NCBI GenBank assembly: GCA_949106495.1
Contig: CARYZD010000004.1
Span: 62,001 to 126,000, forward strand
Source: an uncultured Clostridia bacterium
Lineage (GTDB): Bacteria; Bacillota; Clostridia; TANB77; CAG-465
DNA length: 64,000 bases
Reading direction: 5' to 3'
How positions within the stretch are numbered: the first letter of the stretch is position 1; each line of letters begins with the position of its first letter. Positions 8,953 through 18,005 of the stretch are shown here, piece by piece. The position numbers and the translations under genes were made by a program. The notes beneath the pieces were generated by a model. That model did not search any database. It worked only from the letters and a program-made list of their open reading frames with translations, and was not told where the DNA came from.

Positions 8953-9431
8953 ACAACAACAATTTCATTTCCGTTTAATGTATTTAAATATCCCTTAATG
9001 CCTTTTCCTTCATCAGATATTGAATGACATTTTTCTAATTTATAATCAATTAACTTAGGCTTATTATTTACTAAAACGATTTCTTTTAAAAGCTCTTTTT
9101 CTTTTACATTATATATTTTCTTTTTATATAATGTTATTTTGGCTTTACTATTACTATTAATTTGTCTTGGTACAATAAATTGATTATCTGATGTCATAAT
9201 ATTAATTGGTCCATTTTCTTCATCAATTTTTTCATACTCATATGCTCTTATTCTTTCAGGTGCACCTAACCATACTTTATAACCCAAATGATGAATACGT
9301 CTAATAATTAGCATTTGTTCATATATTCCATTAAATTCTTCATGAACTACTACACAAAGTTTTGTAGGCATATCCAAAATTGAATCGTCACCTGAATAAT
9401 AATCAATAATATGTGGTATTTTCATACTCAA
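8949..9431 (-). CDS. Conserved-looking soluble protein of unknown function
   Basis: I do not recognise this 160-residue protein. It has no signal peptide or membrane segment. The N-terminal half alternates short strands and helices (TKLCVVVHEEFNGIYEQML, IIRRIHHLGYKVWLGAP), and the C-terminal half is rich in Lys, Ile and Val. It has its own promoter (9482-9510) and terminator, so it is a single-gene unit. A strong promoter and clean gene boundaries support a real gene. A cytoplasmic small-molecule or nucleic-acid role is possible but nothing in the sequence decides it. Confidence 0.75.
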   Translation of the reverse strand: MSMKIPHIIDYYSGDDSILDMPTKLCVVVHEEFNGIYEQMLIIRRIHHLGYKVWLGAPERIRAYEYEKIDEENGPINIMTSDNQFIVPRQINSNSKAKITLYKKKIYNVKEKELLKEIVLVNNKPKLIDYKLEKCHSISDEGKGIKGYLNTLNGNEIVVV

Positions 9432-9481
9432 AACCTCCTTTTTAAATTTAAAAACGATATTTCTCTTTATGCTCGTGAATA

Positions 9482-9510
9482 ATTATATCACTTTAAGTTT
9501 AAAAAGTCAA
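9482..9510 (-). promoter_or_regulatory. Promoter of the 160-residue unknown gene
   Basis: TTGACT and TATAAT with a 17-bp spacer on the minus strand, about 50 nt upstream of the start at 9431. Confidence 0.75.
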
Positions 9511-9525
9511 ATTATGTAAACATAA

Positions 9526-9556
9526 AATAAAGAATAGCCTTAAGCTATTCTTTATT
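9526..9556 (-). terminator. Terminator after the WG-repeat protein
   Basis: A perfect 13-bp stem (9526-9538 with 9544-9556, 5-nt loop) is followed on the minus strand by a T-rich stretch. It lies 7 bp beyond the stop at 9563. Confidence 0.8.
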
Positions 9557-9562
9557 CATTTT

Positions 9563-11176
9563 CTATTTTTCAACCACAAGTTTTCCATCAAAAGTATAAT
9601 ATCCAGTTGTAGTTTCTATTACATTTACTGTTTCATCTCTATTTATATAATCTGTTAATTTATATGTAAATGTTAATTTTCCATTATTAATATTATATAT
9701 ACTAACAGTATCATTGCTTTGTATTCCAATATAATTTTCTACATAGAAAGCTTTAGCTCCTGATACTTTATCTAATTTTATTTTTCCATTACTATCTATA
9801 ACTGATACTTGATTATTATTAGAATTTTCAATTGTAATATAATAATCATTTGCATAAACATTATCTTCTTCACTTAAAGCTATTTTATTATCATTACCTA
9901 AAAGAATAAATTTTTCTGCTTCTCCAGCATCATTATATCTTTTAATTACTAATCCATATCCTTTTTGTGAATATTCAGTTACTTTATCTAATACTTTTTT
10001 TCCTTTTAAAGTATAAACTTCATTTGTTGAAACATCTCCTGTAGGATTTAAAACTATATATTGTACATTATTAATGTTATTTCCGTTAAATTCATATCCT
10101 TCAATTTTTGTTTCTTTTTTATTTTCATTTATAATTTTAACACCATCAGATTCATTTATAATAAAGTATACATTTCCCTCAATATCTTGTACAGGACTTA
10201 TTCTTTCTTTTGATTCAATTAATTTTTTAAAGTTACTATCATATACAGAGTATTTATATTCCCTAGTGCCACTAGTAACATTTTTTTGTTCCACTACAAT
10301 ATATTTTTTAAAATATACTCTAGCATCAGATGAATAATCTGTAGATGTATCTAATTCTGTTTTTAATTTAGAATTTTTATCATAAAAACTAATTTTCCCA
10401 TCAGTACTTAAAATATTATATGATAAATTTACTTTATCTAATTCTTCAAATAATTGTTCACCTGTAACTAAATCAAAATATTTCTTCTCATCATTTTCAG
10501 ATATATATATAATTGAATGATAGTCTTTATTAAATTTATTTGCATATGAAATACTATGTAAAGCTACATCTGTTTCATAAAATATTTTTCCATTTTCATT
10601 AGCAAAATAATATTTATTTTCTTTTTGACATTCGAACACAACTTCTGTTGCTTCCTGCACAGTTGTTATTGAAATATAATTATATTCTGGTTTAATAATC
10701 TCTTTTCCTTTATAATCTATAACACCATATTTTCCATCTTTTTCAACTTTATAAAATTTTCCACCTACTACTTGTGTAAAACTATTATATGTGCCATATT
10801 TTACTACTTGTTTATTATTAGTATTAATCAGTGCCATTTGAGTAACGCCATTATCTTCTGATATTTTTGATACGCAAGTAGTATCGTAATAAAAATCATC
10901 CATTGAAAGATATCCATCATAAGTTTTAATTTTTCCATCTAAATTAATGAATGTATATTTTTCCTCTTTAACATTTACTAACTTTTGATAACCAACTAAA
11001 TTTGTATCCTCTTTATTATTTTTTACATTATTAGAAATACAATTTTTAATAAATAATACACCTAAAATAATTATAATAACTAAAATTGTTATTCTAACTA
11101 TTGGTCGTCTTAATATTTTCTTTAAGTTTATTGCTCCTTTTTTTGAAATACCTCGTGAGTTTGCTTTTCTTTCCAT
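9563..11176 (-). CDS. Membrane-anchored WG-repeat/beta-propeller-like protein
   Basis: 537 residues. A basic N terminus and one membrane segment (about 26-44, IVRITILVIIIILGVLFI) place the rest outside the cell. The ectodomain is made of short repeating strands; KDGKYGVIDYKGKEIIKPEY (about 150-170) is a clear WG repeat, and later stretches such as DSNGKIKLDKVSG and NINNGKLTF are looser copies, which suggests a propeller-like fold. WG repeats occur in many clostridial surface proteins of unknown role. It has its own promoter and terminator. No catalytic motif is visible. Confidence 0.8.
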   Translation of the reverse strand: MERKANSRGISKKGAINLKKILRRPIVRITILVIIIILGVLFIKNCISNNVKNNKEDTNLVGYQKLVNVKEEKYTFINLDGKIKTYDGYLSMDDFYYDTTCVSKISEDNGVTQMALINTNNKQVVKYGTYNSFTQVVGGKFYKVEKDGKYGVIDYKGKEIIKPEYNYISITTVQEATEVVFECQKENKYYFANENGKIFYETDVALHSISYANKFNKDYHSIIYISENDEKKYFDLVTGEQLFEELDKVNLSYNILSTDGKISFYDKNSKLKTELDTSTDYSSDARVYFKKYIVVEQKNVTSGTREYKYSVYDSNFKKLIESKERISPVQDIEGNVYFIINESDGVKIINENKKETKIEGYEFNGNNINNVQYIVLNPTGDVSTNEVYTLKGKKVLDKVTEYSQKGYGLVIKRYNDAGEAEKFILLGNDNKIALSEEDNVYANDYYITIENSNNNQVSVIDSNGKIKLDKVSGAKAFYVENYIGIQSNDTVSIYNINNGKLTFTYKLTDYINRDETVNVIETTTGYYTFDGKLVVEK

Positions 11177-11211
11177 AATTTACCTCTTTCATTATACAAT
11201 TTTACAGGTAT

Positions 11212-11240
11212 ATCGTACACTATTTTATATTTTTTGTCAA
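11212..11240 (-). promoter_or_regulatory. Promoter of the WG-repeat gene
   Basis: TTGACA and TACGAT separated by 17 bp on the minus strand, 36 nt upstream of the start at 11176. Confidence 0.6.
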
Positions 11241-11264
11241 TAATTTACACAATATACATATATC

Positions 11265-11918
11265 CTACAATCTAATTTTCACACCATTTTCATTATCCAT
11301 ATAAATAAGATATAACTCTTTAGAATTTAAATCTAAATTCTTAAATTGAAGAGTAATATTTTTAGTGTCACCTTTATCTAAATAGCCGTCATTTAGAAAC
11401 TTATTAATATTAGAAGATGAATTATATATAAAATCATTAAGTTTTACATTATATACACCAAAATAATACAAGTCTAAATAATTATTATCTTTTAAAGATT
11501 CTAAATCTAATTCTATATAACAAAATTCTCCATCTTGAGAAATATTATTTATTTTTATTTTAAATTTATCATTCATAATGTTATTATCTTGTTTACTATA
11601 AGTTGAATAATTTCCAAATTTATTTTCATAATAGCTATTATAATCTATCTTTTCTTTTTCATAATATGTATTAAATACTTTAATTATAAAATTAACACTT
11701 AGTATATTAATAAATATACATATAATTATTGCTATAGTAGAAACTATAATTGATATTATCGATGCATCTTTTCTCTCTTTTGGTATTTCTTTTTTTAATA
11801 TAATAATAGAAAATACTATAGAAGTAATAGAAAACACTATTGCAAATGGCATACCAAATAATGGTATAAAAGAACAAACAAAAGCTAAAATACTTCCTAT
11901 AAGTGCTGCTATATACAT
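11265..11918 (-). CDS. Membrane protein with DUF4190-like N terminus
   Basis: 217 residues. Two N-terminal hydrophobic regions (about 1-40 and 52-78) with a short charged link (KKEIPKERKDA) resemble the small DUF4190-type membrane module (alternating Ile/Phe helices). The C-terminal 125 residues are a soluble domain predicted outside the cell, with strands such as FKIKINNISQDGEFCYIELDL, which resemble DUF4352/DUF5067-type immunoglobulin-like lobes. GGAGGGG lies 7 nt before the ATG. The small gene 11933-12244 precedes it by 14 bp, so they are probably co-transcribed. Function unknown. Confidence 0.75.
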   Translation of the reverse strand: MYIAALIGSILAFVCSFIPLFGMPFAIVFSITSIVFSIIILKKEIPKERKDASIISIIVSTIAIIICIFINILSVNFIIKVFNTYYEKEKIDYNSYYENKFGNYSTYSKQDNNIMNDKFKIKINNISQDGEFCYIELDLESLKDNNYLDLYYFGVYNVKLNDFIYNSSSNINKFLNDGYLDKGDTKNITLQFKNLDLNSKELYLIYMDNENGVKIRL

Positions 11919-11932
11919 ATTATCCCCTCCAA

Positions 11933-12244
11933 TTATAATTTATAATCATTAAACATGTATGAATTATCTAATAACCATGATATTTGATATTTAATACTAT
12001 ATTTATCTGAATATAAAATATCTATTAACTTATCAATATCAGTATCATAATAACTAGAATATAATTTTTTTATTTGAATTAAATAATCATATAAAAACCA
12101 TGTTTTATCTATTTTAACTTTTTTATATTTAATCATCTTTTTAAACTGATTTAAGTAACATGATAATAAAATATCTTTTGATTTCTCATAATCTTTATCT
12201 TTAGTTGATTTTCTTATTTTATTTTCTAATTTAATTTCATTCAT
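11933..12244 (-). CDS. Small hypothetical protein
   Basis: About 103 residues from ATG 12244. The frame could start at TTG 12289, but that would add a hydrophobic stretch with no ribosome site and run toward the secF terminator. The protein is Lys/Tyr/Ile-rich and probably all helical (repeated YLIQIKKLYSSYYD-type helices). No family recognised. The short space to the next membrane-protein gene suggests they share a transcript. Confidence 0.5.
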   Translation of the reverse strand: MNEIKLENKIRKSTKDKDYEKSKDILLSCYLNQFKKMIKYKKVKIDKTWFLYDYLIQIKKLYSSYYDTDIDKLIDILYSDKYSIKYQISWLLDNSYMFNDYKL

Positions 12245-12290
12245 TACAATCACTAATATGAATATATCATAAATAATAAAGATAAGCAAT

Positions 12291-12323
12291 AGAAAAAAAG
12301 TCTCGCATATAAAATACGAGACT
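12291..12323 (-). terminator. Terminator after secF
   Basis: AGTCTCG (12299-12305) pairs with CGAGACT (12317-12323). On the minus strand the stem is followed by seven Ts. Confidence 0.85.
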
Positions 12324-12334
12324 AATTGATTGTA

Positions 12335-13237
12335 TTAAGATTTTTTAACTTTTTTAAATAATTTATCTATAGAATACCATAGATTTGTTGCAATAAAGAT
12401 TGAAGAGAAAGTTCCTTCTGCAATACCAATTGAAAGTGGAATTGAGAATTGTTTTAAAGTCTCTTGATCTTTTACTAATGCAAATACTAATACTATACCA
12501 ATAGCTAATAATGTAGTTATTGATGTAATAATTGTTCTTTTCATTGTTTGATTAATACTTGTATTAATTACTTCTTTTGGGTCATTAGATTTAGTTACTA
12601 ATCTTTGATTTTCTCTAATTCTATCATAAACAATTATTGTATCATTAATTGAATATCCAATAATTGTTAATATAACAGCCACAAAAGTAGAATTAATAGG
12701 GAATTTAAATACTCCATAAATTGCAAATAAAAATGCAACATCAAATAATAGAGCAAGAACTGCAGATAATGCAGCTGTATATCCTAATACTTTAAATCTA
12801 ATTGCTACATAAACAAGTAATAATGCTATTGATACGATTACAGCAATAATAGATGTATTTATAAGTTCTTTACCATATGATGCTTGAACATTTTTAATTG
12901 TAGAATCACCCATATTTATATATCTATCTTTTAATGCTGTAACTATTTCATTAGATTTTTCTTCTGAAATAACTTGAGTTGTAATAGTTACAGTGTTATT
13001 TCCTGCACTACTTGATTGTATTTCAGGAACTTGGTTTGCAACTTGTTCAACCAAACTTTTTAATTCTGATACATTATATTCTTCATTAAGATCAACTTGA
13101 ATTCTTGTACCACCTTTAAAATCTATATCAAAAACATATCCTGTAACAAATCCATAAACTAAACCTGCTACAACTATAGCTAAAGAGATAGCTAAAACAA
13201 TCCATCTGTGTTTTAAATAATTAAGCTTTATTGTCAT
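12335..13237 (-). CDS. secF: Protein-export membrane protein SecF
   Basis: SecF forms a complex with SecD that uses the proton gradient to drive late steps of Sec export. At 300 residues it shows the family layout: TM1 (about 12-30), extracytoplasmic domain starting with IDFKGGTRIQVDL, then five membrane segments with the conserved GYSINDTIIVYDRIRE block. Its ATG overlaps the end of secD by 17 bp, so translation is probably coupled. Confidence 0.97.
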   Translation of the reverse strand: MTIKLNYLKHRWIVLAISLAIVVAGLVYGFVTGYVFDIDFKGGTRIQVDLNEEYNVSELKSLVEQVANQVPEIQSSSAGNNTVTITTQVISEEKSNEIVTALKDRYINMGDSTIKNVQASYGKELINTSIIAVIVSIALLLVYVAIRFKVLGYTAALSAVLALLFDVAFLFAIYGVFKFPINSTFVAVILTIIGYSINDTIIVYDRIRENQRLVTKSNDPKEVINTSINQTMKRTIITSITTLLAIGIVLVFALVKDQETLKQFSIPLSIGIAEGTFSSIFIATNLWYSIDKLFKKVKKS

Positions 13238-14543
13238 TTTTTTCTACCTCCTTCTTTATACCAAATAAGAAAGTAGTCTTATTTGCCATTGGCATAAATT
13301 GTTTTAGTATAAATCTACTTATAAATAAAGCTGTAAATAAACTTAAAATTACACCTAAAGCAAGCACTAGACCAAATCCTTTAACCATTCCAGAACCCAA
13401 GAAATATAATACAAAAGCAACAATTAAAGTTGTAACATTTCCATCGACTATTGTACTTGTTGCATTTTTAAAGCTTCTTTCATATGCTTTTTTGTATGCA
13501 ACTTTATTTCTTAATTCTTCTTTTAATCTTTCAAATATAATTACATTTGCATCAACTGCCATACCAATAGATAAAATTAATCCTGCTATTCCAGATAATG
13601 TTAATGATATACCTGTATTAGATATTATCAATAATATCACTGAAACATAAATTATTAAAGCAATTGTTGATACAACACCAGGTAATCTATATATTACTAT
13701 CATTATTAAACAAATTACAACTAATGCAACTATTCCAGCTTTTACACTTATTTCTAAGGCTTGTTGTCCAACGTATGGTCCAATATATTCTTTATTTACT
13801 ACGTTTAACTTAAATGGTAAACTTCCTGAATCAATAAGCATTGCATATTCTTCAGCTATTGCTTTTTTCTCAGCAAATGTTCCATTTCCTACTGTTATAA
13901 TTGCTGTTGAAGAATCTATTTTAGAATTTACTACTGGTGAAGTAATACACTCTTCATCTAAATAAATTGGCATTGGTTTTCCAATTAATTTTTCTGTTGC
14001 AGCTGTAAATTTTTCTTTTCCTTCTGCACTAAAGCTTAATACAACATGTGGCGTACCAATTCCTGTACTATCTATTGCATCTTCACTATATTTAGCTGAT
14101 TCAATATCCTCACCTTGTAATAATACTTTTCCTTCTTCTCCTTCTGCATCTCTAAATTGAACTACTGCAGTTCTATCAAGTCCTTCAACTGCTGCTAGGG
14201 GATCTACTGATGTATCACTAGTATTTGTTGGTATTTCAACATTAATCTGATTTGTGTTAGAATCGATTCTAATAATATAATCATAGATATTCTTAGCTTC
14301 CAATCTTTTTTGTATAACTGCCTTTGATTTTTCTAAATCGCCTTCAGTAATTTCTTTTCCTTCTTCTGCTTCAGCTTGATATGAAATAGTTATACCACCA
14401 CTTATATCTAAGCCTGTTTTAATGCTTTTTGCACCTTTAATTATAGTTTTTCCACCTATAGTTAGGCCAAATATAGCAAGATATCCAACTAAAAGCATTA
14501 CTACAATAGAAATTACTATTTTAATAATATTGTCTTTCTTCAA
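13221..14543 (-). CDS. secD: Protein translocase subunit SecD
   Basis: The partner of SecF in the Sec accessory motor. 440 residues: N-terminal membrane segment, GLDISGGITISYQAE, the P1 periplasmic-type domain, and six C-terminal membrane segments including the GMAVDANVIIFERLKEEL motif with the conserved Asp. Many Bacillota carry a fused SecDF; here they are two genes. A well-formed promoter lies at 14569-14597 and a shared terminator after secF, so secDF is a two-gene operon. Confidence 0.97.
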   Translation of the reverse strand: MKKDNIIKIVISIVVMLLVGYLAIFGLTIGGKTIIKGAKSIKTGLDISGGITISYQAEAEEGKEITEGDLEKSKAVIQKRLEAKNIYDYIIRIDSNTNQINVEIPTNTSDTSVDPLAAVEGLDRTAVVQFRDAEGEEGKVLLQGEDIESAKYSEDAIDSTGIGTPHVVLSFSAEGKEKFTAATEKLIGKPMPIYLDEECITSPVVNSKIDSSTAIITVGNGTFAEKKAIAEEYAMLIDSGSLPFKLNVVNKEYIGPYVGQQALEISVKAGIVALVVICLIMIVIYRLPGVVSTIALIIYVSVILLIISNTGISLTLSGIAGLILSIGMAVDANVIIFERLKEELRNKVAYKKAYERSFKNATSTIVDGNVTTLIVAFVLYFLGSGMVKGFGLVLALGVILSLFTALFISRFILKQFMPMANKTTFLFGIKKEVEKNDNKA

Positions 14544-14568
14544 TTAAATCCCTCCTATAACAATTGTA

Positions 14569-14597
14569 ATTATACTATTTTTATATTTCATAGTCAA
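14569..14597 (-). promoter_or_regulatory. secDF promoter
   Basis: TTGACT and TATAAT with a 17-bp spacer on the minus strand, 26 nt upstream of the secD start. Confidence 0.85.
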
Positions 14598-14635
14598 TAT
14601 TAATCTACAACTTTTGACAGCTTGAAATATAGAAT

Positions 14636-14660
14636 AAAGGATAATTTAATATTATCCTTT
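14636..14660 (-). terminator. Terminator after the PH-domain gene
   Basis: AAAGGATAAT (14636-14645) pairs with ATTATCCTTT (14651-14660), 15 bp past the stop at 14675. The T tract on the minus strand is short. Confidence 0.65.
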
Positions 14661-14674
14661 TACATTTTTTATAT

Positions 14675-15358
14675 TTATTCTTTATTAAGTGGATTTTTAT
14701 CACTTACTGCATTAGATTCTGTATACGTTTCTGTTCTATTCATAGCATTTTTAAGATTAGTTTCTTCTTTAAAGTCTTGATTAAAATCTCCTGTTTTTAT
14801 TGGACTAGATAAAACGCTTCCATTATGTATAATACTTTCAATATTATTATAATGTTCTTGTGTATTTTTTATTGAATATAATACTGTAGCACTTCCAAAT
14901 GCTTTTTCGGCATTTGTATATATAATAATAACACCATAGTTTAAAATTCTATCAATAACAGTTCTCCTAATTTCTACTTCACGTATATTAGAGTACTCAA
15001 TTGTCTTTTTGGTTTGACTTAAAAAGTTATTTTCAAATATTAAGCAATTTTTGTAAAATTTATATTTTATCCCTTTATATTCTAAAACTTGCATTACAAC
15101 TCTTAAAATAAAAACTAATGAAGTAAAAATTAAAAGAATAATACATACTATCTTGACTATGTTAAATACATTAAGCATTTTTACATTATTTCCATCTAAT
15201 ATATATCCTTTTCCAAGTGCTAATATAATATTAAGAATTATACTTACTATTACAATTGCAAGAGCAGATTTCATTTTCCTTCCAGTAGGCATAGTAAGCT
15301 CATATATAAAGTCAAACTTTGGACTTAATTCATATAAAACTTCACCTTTATCTTCCAT
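14675..15358 (-). CDS. Membrane protein with bacterial PH (bPH2) domain
   Basis: 227 residues. Two membrane segments (about 30-50 and 66-90) are followed by a bPH2-type domain: KYKFYKNCLIFENNFLSQTKKTIEYSNIREVEI and then RILNYGVIIIYT are the usual strands of this family (YdbS/YdbT group in B. subtilis). The C-terminal 60 residues are polar and probably disordered. It begins 16 bp after pyrH, in the position frr usually occupies. Function unknown; bPH2 proteins are thought to act in envelope stress or secretion. Confidence 0.8.
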   Translation of the reverse strand: MEDKGEVLYELSPKFDFIYELTMPTGRKMKSALAIVIVSIILNIILALGKGYILDGNNVKMLNVFNIVKIVCIILLIFTSLVFILRVVMQVLEYKGIKYKFYKNCLIFENNFLSQTKKTIEYSNIREVEIRRTVIDRILNYGVIIIYTNAEKAFGSATVLYSIKNTQEHYNNIESIIHNGSVLSSPIKTGDFNQDFKEETNLKNAMNRTETYTESNAVSDKNPLNKE

Positions 15359-15374
15359 ACATCTTCCTCCAAAA

Positions 15375-16076
15375 CTATTCTTTAATAATAGTGCCTATTT
15401 TTTCACCTTTTACAGCTCTTTTAATTGATTCTTCTTCATTTAAAGCAAATACCAAAATTGGTATATTATTTTCCATACATAATGTAATAGCTGTTGTATC
15501 CATAACTCCTAATTTTTCATTTATAGATTGCATATATGATACTTCATCATACTTTTTAGCATCATCATATTTTTTAGGATCCTTGTTATACACACCATCA
15601 ACATTTTTAGCAAGTAATATAACATCTGAATCCATTTCAACTGCTCTTAATGCTGCTGCAGAATCTGTTGTAAAGAATGGACTTCCTGTTCCACATGCAA
15701 ATATTACAACTCTTCCCTTTTCTAAGTGTCTAACGGCTTTTCTTCTAATATATGGTTCTGCTACTTGTTTCATTTCAATAGCAGTTTGAACTCTAGTTTG
15801 TACTCCTTTTGATTCAAGCATTTCTTGTAATGCTAAAGCATTTAAAGTTGTAGCAAGCATTCCCATATAATCTGATGTAGCTCTTTTAATATATTCTCCA
15901 CCATATTTTCCTCTCCAAAAATTTCCTGCTCCAATAACAATTGCAATTTCTACTCCATCTTTATTTAAATCTACAATTTGATTAGCAACTCTTTCAAGCT
16001 TATCACTGTCTATTCCTCTTCCATCATCTTGTCCTATTGCTTCTCCACTTAATTTAACTAATATTCTTTTATACAT
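15375..16076 (-). CDS. pyrH: UMP kinase
   Basis: Phosphorylates UMP to UDP in pyrimidine nucleotide synthesis. It is the hexameric amino-acid-kinase-fold enzyme. Motifs: VKLSGEAIG at the N terminus, VIGAGNFWRG, and GTGSPFFTTDSAAALRA for nucleotide binding. I start it at ATG 16076, with GGAGG 8 nt upstream and a promoter at 16102-16130; a longer frame back to 16169 would extend past that promoter. 233 residues, normal length. Confidence 0.96.
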   Translation of the reverse strand: MYKRILVKLSGEAIGQDDGRGIDSDKLERVANQIVDLNKDGVEIAIVIGAGNFWRGKYGGEYIKRATSDYMGMLATTLNALALQEMLESKGVQTRVQTAIEMKQVAEPYIRRKAVRHLEKGRVVIFACGTGSPFFTTDSAAALRAVEMDSDVILLAKNVDGVYNKDPKKYDDAKKYDEVSYMQSINEKLGVMDTTAITLCMENNIPILVFALNEEESIKRAVKGEKIGTIIKE

Positions 16077-16101
16077 TTTTAAATTCCTCCAAATTATTAA
16101 A

Positions 16102-16130
16102 ATTATATCATTTAAAAAATAATGTGTCAA
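16102..16130 (-). promoter_or_regulatory. pyrH promoter
   Basis: TTGACA and TATAAT with a 17-bp spacer on the minus strand. With a terminator after tsf at 16186, it makes pyrH independent of rpsB-tsf. Confidence 0.85.
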
Positions 16131-16185
16131 TTTGACTAAAGAAAATATACATAGTTTTATATAATACAACCTAAATATAAAAAAT

Positions 16186-16213
16186 AAAACCCGTAATTTA
16201 CATTACGAGTTTT
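16186..16213 (-). terminator. Terminator after tsf
   Basis: An imperfect stem (AAAAC..GTAAT with ATTAC..GTTTT, one mismatch) followed on the minus strand by a T-rich stretch, 12 bp beyond the tsf stop. Confidence 0.75.
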
Positions 16214-16224
16214 AAGTTTAGTTA

Positions 16225-16872
16225 TTAACCATTAATTTGTTTCATTACTTCTTCAGCGAAGTTTTCTTCTTTTTTCTCGATTCCTTCTCCTCTTTCGAAT
16301 CTAACGAATCTTCTAATTACTATATTTTCTCCAATTTTAGCAATTAATTCAGTTAATAGTTGACCAACTGTTTTATCTGGATCTTTAACAAAAGCTTGAT
16401 CTAATAGACAGATTTCAGAATAAAATTTATCCATTCTTCCTTCAACTATTCTTTCAGCAATAGCTTCTGGTTTTCCTTCTTCTAATGCTTTTTGTTTTTG
16501 TGCTTCTTTTTCTGCTTCAACGATTGCAGCAGGTACATCCTCACGTCTTACATATTGAGGAGCAGCAGCAGCTACATGCATTGCAACATCTTTAACAAAT
16601 GTTTTAAATTCATCGTTTGTTGCAACGAAATCTGTTTCTGAGTTAACTTCAACTAAAGCACCATATTTACCATTGTGAATATATGCTTCAACTAATCCTT
16701 CTGCAGCAACTCTTCCTGCTTTTTTAGCAGCTTTTGCCATACCTTTTTGTTTTAAAAGCTCAATAGCTTTATCCATGTTTCCTTCTGCTTCTGTAAGGAT
16801 TTTTTTGCAGTCCATTATACCTGCACCTGTTCTATCTCTTAATTCTTTAACTTGCTCGGCTGTTATTGCCAT
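16225..16872 (-). CDS. tsf: Elongation factor Ts
   Basis: Guanine-nucleotide exchange factor for EF-Tu. The N-terminal UBA-like part (VKELRDRTGAGIMDCKKIL) and NSETDFVATNDEF are hallmark stretches. At 215 residues it is the shorter form, with a single core subdomain. It lies 34 bp after rpsB in the usual order and is closed by a terminator. Confidence 0.97.
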   Translation of the reverse strand: MAITAEQVKELRDRTGAGIMDCKKILTEAEGNMDKAIELLKQKGMAKAAKKAGRVAAEGLVEAYIHNGKYGALVEVNSETDFVATNDEFKTFVKDVAMHVAAAAPQYVRREDVPAAIVEAEKEAQKQKALEEGKPEAIAERIVEGRMDKFYSEICLLDQAFVKDPDKTVGQLLTELIAKIGENIVIRRFVRFERGEGIEKKEENFAEEVMKQING

Positions 16873-16906
16873 TTTAAAGCACCCCCTATTTATATATTAA
16901 TATTAA

Positions 16907-17767
16907 TTATTCTTGTTCTGTAGTTGTTTCTTCTTTAACTTCAGCAACTTCTTCTTTTTTATTATCTCTTTTTGTGTAATTTCTTCTGTTGTTTTGTTTT
17001 GGTTTTCTTTCTATTTTATCAACGCCTTCTTTTTCAACTAATTCTTGCATAGTTTCAATATCGTCGTCTTCAATAGTAGTTAAGTTACCTTCTTTAGCTT
17101 CGATTACAGCATCAGCTATTTTACCAGCAATTAAGCTTACTGATCTTACTGCATCGTCATTACCAGGTATTACAAGATCAACATCATTTGGATTACAGTT
17201 TGAATCAATTAATCCAATTGTAGGAATGTTTAATCTTCTAGCTTCTCTAGTACAAATATATTCTTTTTTAGAGTCAGCTAAGAAAATTAATGATGGAAGT
17301 TTTTCCATGTTTTTAATACCACCAAGGTTAGTATTAAGTATTTCCATTTCTTTTCTTAATTGAATAACTTCTTTTTTAGGTAAAACTTCAAATGTTCCAT
17401 CTGCTTCCATTTTTTCTAATTCATTAAGTCTAGCTATTCTTGTTTTAATAGTAGCAAAGTTTGTTAAAGTACCACCTAACCATCTGCTGTTAATGTAGTA
17501 CATTCCACATCTTTCAGCTTCAGATTTAATAGTTTCTTGAATTTGTTTTTTAGTTCCTACGAAAAGAACTACTCCACCTTCTGCTACAACTTTTTTAGTT
17601 TCGTTGTAAGCTTCTTGTAATTTTTTTAATGTTTTTTGTAAATCTAAAATATATATTCCATTTCTTGCTGTGAATATATATGGAGCCATTCTAGGATCCC
17701 ATCTTTTTGTTTGGTGACCAAAGTGTACACCAGCTTCTAGTAATGATTTCATTGGTATAATTGCCAT
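16907..17767 (-). CDS. rpsB: 30S ribosomal protein S2
   Basis: Structural protein of the small subunit that binds near S1 and the 16S 3' domain. The motif SLLEAGVHFGHQTKRWDPRM is near the N terminus. Start is ATG 17767, with GGAGG 9 nt upstream; a frame reaching 17800 overlaps this site. 286 residues, with a charged Lys/Glu-rich C-terminal tail of about 40 residues. First gene of rpsB-tsf. Confidence 0.97.
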   Translation of the reverse strand: MAIIPMKSLLEAGVHFGHQTKRWDPRMAPYIFTARNGIYILDLQKTLKKLQEAYNETKKVVAEGGVVLFVGTKKQIQETIKSEAERCGMYYINSRWLGGTLTNFATIKTRIARLNELEKMEADGTFEVLPKKEVIQLRKEMEILNTNLGGIKNMEKLPSLIFLADSKKEYICTREARRLNIPTIGLIDSNCNPNDVDLVIPGNDDAVRSVSLIAGKIADAVIEAKEGNLTTIEDDDIETMQELVEKEGVDKIERKPKQNNRRNYTKRDNKKEEVAEVKEETTTEQE

Positions 17768-17895
17768 TTTAAAATTCCTCCTTCTTTCTATCCTCCACAA
17801 TCATCTTTATTTTACACGTCCATTTCTGGAAGAAGAGTAAAACTCCTATTGTGTGTGTATTTGTATGTATACTAGAATAAACATACAGCGCTATT

Positions 17896-17924
17896 ATTAT
17901 AACATAAATTATATTGTTATGCAA
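17896..17924 (-). promoter_or_regulatory. rpsB-tsf promoter and 5' leader
   Basis: TTGCAT and TATAAT with a 17-bp spacer on the minus strand. Transcription would start near 17889, giving a leader of about 120 nt that contains the inverted repeat TGTATGT/ACATACA (about 17861-17886). rpsB leaders are autoregulated by S2 in some bacteria; a role here is inference. Confidence 0.75.
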
Positions 17925-17961
17925 TATTATTAAACAAAAAATTATGTTAAATTAAAACATA

Positions 17962-18000
17962 ATAATAAATAAGCTGTTAACAAAATACGTTAACAGCTCT
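17962..18000 (-). terminator. Terminator after ftsH
   Basis: A 10-bp perfect stem (17972-17981 with 17989-17998, 7-nt loop), followed on the minus strand by an AT-rich, T-biased stretch. Confidence 0.75.
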
Positions 18001-18005
18001 TATAT

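Noticed and set aside
16077..16169. Longer PyrH reading frame to 16169
   Set aside because: It would cross the pyrH promoter; the hydrophobic extension is not found in UMP kinases.
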